Positions 62,049 through 64,000 of a stretch of 64,000 nt of DNA are shown piece by piece. Made by a program: the position numbers and the translations under genes. This DNA comes from Verrucomicrobiota bacterium. Lineage in GTDB: Bacteria; Auribacterota; JABMQX01; JAFGEW01. Each line of letters starts with the position of its first letter. Position 1 is the stretch's first letter. The DNA lies in assembly GCA_016931415.1 (NCBI GenBank), contig JAFGEW010000076.1, positions 37,777-101,776 on the forward strand, in the 5' to 3' direction. Under the pieces are notes generated by a model. The model saw only the letters and a list, made by a program, of their open reading frames with translations. It ran no database searches and had not been told where the DNA came from.

Positions 62049-63614
62049 ATGCGTCGGAATGCTTTCTTTCATTGCCTGTGCGCCTTACTCGTGTGCTTGT
62101 GTTTCGCCGGCGCGTGCTCTCAGGCCGTCGCGGAGAGCACGGTGACCAAGACCGTCCTGGGCAAGATTGACCCGTCCTCGCGGATCAAAGGAACCGTCAA
62201 CGTGAGCCCGGACATGACGTGGCTGGCGTACGTGGCCCGGGTAGGCGACAGGCAGTGCGTGGTCGTCGACGGAGAGGAAGGCACGCACTACGACGAGATC
62301 GGGATCGGTATAGGCCACAGGATTCTGATGCCGCACGGCAAGGGCGTGGCCTATGCCGCGCGTTTGGGCGACAAGTGGTTCGTCGTTGCCGATGGCAAAG
62401 AAGGCAACCGCTACGACGAGATCGACCTCGACATCATGCTCTTCAGCCCCGATGGCAAGCGGATCGCCTACCGCGCCCGGATCGGCAACGAGTGGGTAGT
62501 CGTGGTCGACGGTCAAGAGGGCAAACGCTATGCCGGTGTCGGCTCCCGGGAAGTGTCGTTCAAGCGCGGGGACATGCCCTACGGCGTCATCTGCGGTCCG
62601 CCTCTTGCTTTCAGTCCCGACGGCACCCGGCTCGCGTACCTTGCCACGCTTGGCGGCAAGTGGTTCGTCGTCGTGGACGGTCAGGAAGGCAAGCACTACG
62701 ACAACATCGTGATGCCGGAGCACGTCTTCAGCCCCGACGGCAAGAAAACAGCCTACTGGGCCCAGGAGAATGACCAGTGGTTCACGGTTGTCGACGGCGA
62801 GCAAGGCCGGCCATACGACGTGGCAGGCATCGTCTGTATGTGCGACTCAAGTGGATGCGCCGTCCTGGGCGCCGGCAGCCTCGTCTTCAGTCCCGACGGC
62901 AAGCGCCTCGCATACGTGGCCCAGCAAGTGAAGGAGGACGGGGATCCGGAGAGTCACCTTGTGGTCGATGGCCAGGATTGGTCGCGGCCCGATTGTGCCG
63001 TCTTGCCCGGTCCCATCTTCAGCCCCGACAGCGCGAGAGTCGCCTATCTCGAGTGGAGCGGTGGTCAGGATGGGTTTGGGGTGGCTGTGACGGTAGACAA
63101 GGAGCGAGGGACGCGATACGAGCACGCCAGCGCCCCGGTATTCAGCCCCGATAGCCGCAGAATGGCATATGCCGCTGCCGACGGAGCGAAGTGGTTCGTT
63201 GTGCTCGACGGCCAAGAAGGGAAGCACTACGACAGTATCGGCACGTCGCATTTCAATGCACGGCGACTGGGCGGTCTCCTCAGCTTCGCCGCCGGTCCAT
63301 TTGTTTTTAGCCCCAACGGCGACAGGCTCGCGTACGGCGCCCAAGTGGGTGACAAATGGATTGTCGTTGTGGATGGCCAAGAAGGAAAGCCTTACGACGA
63401 GATCGGCGATTTCAGTCTCGCTTTCAGCCCCGACGGTCAAACGATTGCCTACACGGCGAGAACCGGCGACGTCTGGTTTGTCATTGTAGGCGAGCGCGAA
63501 GCTACCCAGTACACCACCATGCCCGGGCGAGGCGTTTTTGACTCTTCGAATACGCTCCGCTACATTGTCGAGGATGGCGACACTATTTCCCGGGTGGACG
63601 TGAAGCCCGAGTAG
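62049..63614 (+). CDS. Secreted beta-propeller protein with ten PD40-like repeats
   Basis: 521 residues. CGGAGG precedes the ATG; residues 1-30 are a signal peptide (CLCALLVCLCFAGACSQAVA, with a possible lipobox). The rest is ten repeats of about 45 residues with the pattern FSPDGKRLAYxAxxGxKWFVVVDGQEGKxYD, more alike than typical WD40/TolB repeats. The repeats are near-identical in places, suggesting recent duplication. Probably a surface or periplasmic binding platform. Not TolB, as it lacks its N-terminal domain. The longer open frame upstream overlaps the tolC promoter region and is unsupported. Confidence 0.82.
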   Translation: MRRNAFFHCLCALLVCLCFAGACSQAVAESTVTKTVLGKIDPSSRIKGTVNVSPDMTWLAYVARVGDRQCVVVDGEEGTHYDEIGIGIGHRILMPHGKGVAYAARLGDKWFVVADGKEGNRYDEIDLDIMLFSPDGKRIAYRARIGNEWVVVVDGQEGKRYAGVGSREVSFKRGDMPYGVICGPPLAFSPDGTRLAYLATLGGKWFVVVDGQEGKHYDNIVMPEHVFSPDGKKTAYWAQENDQWFTVVDGEQGRPYDVAGIVCMCDSSGCAVLGAGSLVFSPDGKRLAYVAQQVKEDGDPESHLVVDGQDWSRPDCAVLPGPIFSPDSARVAYLEWSGGQDGFGVAVTVDKERGTRYEHASAPVFSPDSRRMAYAAADGAKWFVVLDGQEGKHYDSIGTSHFNARRLGGLLSFAAGPFVFSPNGDRLAYGAQVGDKWIVVVDGQEGKPYDEIGDFSLAFSPDGQTIAYTARTGDVWFVIVGEREATQYTTMPGRGVFDSSNTLRYIVEDGDTISRVDVKPE

Positions 63615-63623
63615 GCAAGGCGC

Positions 63624-63692
63624 GGAAAAAGAAAAAAAGGGAATAGCTTGGGTAAACGCAAGGGAGCACGTTGGTCTGTCCCAGCTATTCCC
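63624..63692 (-). terminator. Strong intrinsic terminator read on the minus strand
   Basis: The stem is GGGAATAGCTtGGG (63639-63652) with CCCAGCTATTCCC (63680-63692), one bulged base, 27-base loop. The plus strand has A5-G-A7 just before it (63626-63638), so a minus-strand transcript would end in T7-C-T5. It therefore stops an RNA coming from beyond 63700, not the propeller gene. Confidence 0.7.
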
Positions 63693-64000
63693 GGTCTGTT
63701 TGAGAGACTATATGTGATCCACGCCAGGGGCGTGGCTGACGCCGTCAGGAGACCGACCACGGCCGGCGCAGCGCATCCCGCGCGACGCCCTCCGAGGCCG
63801 GCTCCCCCGATCAAAACGGATACTCGTGGAGCAGGGGACACTCGTGTTTGCACGAGGCCCTCGCCCCCAAGCGAGTCATTCGCCTGTGTCTTTGCCCGCG
63901 AGACAGCTCGCGTGCGCATGGTCAATTCAACTCCTCAGCGTGCGCTGTGCGAGAGGGGAGGGCGGCCGGGGCACTGAAGCTGGGAGCGGGAGAGACGCGC
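63693..64000 (-). other. Hairpin-rich region, candidate structured RNA
   Basis: No convincing gene. On the minus strand it precedes the intrinsic terminator. It contains several perfect hairpins: CCACGCC/GGCGTGG (63720-63736), CTCGTG/CACGAG (63841-63856), CTCGC/GCGAG (63866-63881) and CGCGAG/CTCGCG (63898-63913). Frame 63560-63925 (-) has GAGGAG before its ATG but runs through the terminator. The class of RNA was not recognised. Confidence 0.35.

Noticed and set aside
63560..63925. 121-codon minus-strand frame with GAGGAG before its ATG
   Set aside because: It runs through a strong intrinsic terminator and overlaps the propeller gene, and matches no domain.
63693..63940. tmRNA, SRP RNA or RNase P RNA in the right-end hairpin region
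   Set aside because: None of the conserved cores of these RNAs could be found on either strand; an AATGAC-like stretch resembles a tmRNA tag start but has no ALAA-stop ending.
1..64000. CRISPR array, tRNA or rRNA genes
   Set aside because: No evenly spaced direct repeats, no cloverleaf and no rRNA-like conserved segments were recognised anywhere in the window.

Overview
The window is high-GC DNA, densely packed with genes, from a diderm (Gram-negative-type) bacterium. The diderm evidence is a TolC-type outer-membrane efflux protein, an ExbB/ExbD pair, a family 9 (heptosyltransferase-like) glycosyltransferase, lipoprotein-like leaders and one PEP-CTERM protein. Many large secreted or carbohydrate-active proteins, UroD-like methyltransferase relatives, TPR/HEAT repeat proteins and an archaeal-style diadenylate cyclase suggest a poorly cultured lineage of the Planctomycetota/PVC or Hydrogenedentota/Sumerlaeota kind. 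That placement is inference; no rRNA gene is present to settle it.

Layout. 1-8 kb: a TPR protein cut by the left edge, a B12-binding radical SAM protein, an M24 peptidase, a methyltransferase, a phosphodiester glycosidase and a small lipoprotein. 7.5-18 kb: two adjacent glycosyltransferases, a clan GH-D (alpha-galactosidase-like) hydrolase and a 1,317-residue secreted multidomain protein. 18-20.4 kb: a PTS EIIA - pyruvate-kinase-C-like - diadenylate cyclase fusion followed by two small unknown genes. 20.4-30.4 kb: an acyl-CoA-ligase/fatty-acyl-reductase pair, two UroD-like proteins, a GT9 enzyme, a PEP-CTERM protein and a GH38 alpha-mannosidase. 30.6-36.2 kb: a hybrid sensor kinase, hemC and a two-gene membrane/HEAT unit.

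36.3-46.8 kb is the housekeeping core, all on the minus strand: rsmD-coaD-yceD-rpmF-plsX-fabH-fabD-fabG-acpP-fabF, then acyl-CoA dehydrogenase-etfB-etfA. It joins coenzyme A supply, phospholipid and fatty-acid synthesis, and electron transfer from acyl-CoA oxidation. 46.9-56.2 kb: two Cys-rich small proteins, a radical SAM protein, a TrkH-type potassium transporter and an ExbB-ExbD-TPR-VWA operon that looks like one energised envelope machine.

56.2-60.4 kb is accessory DNA. It starts with a 128-bp element with 23-bp inverted ends. It then carries three diverged copies of a tiny hydrophobic peptide, each next to a different cargo: a radical-SAM-like fragment, an unknown protein plus a HepT/MntA toxin-antitoxin pair, and a membrane protein plus a TIR-domain protein. 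The right end holds a TolC protein, a ten-repeat beta-propeller protein and a hairpin-rich non-coding stretch with a strong minus-strand terminator.

The most promising novel systems are the EIIA-PK_C-DAC fusion (sugar phosphotransfer linked to c-di-AMP), the repeated-peptide cassette array with TIR and HEPN/MNT cargo, and the ExbBD-TPR-VWA operon.
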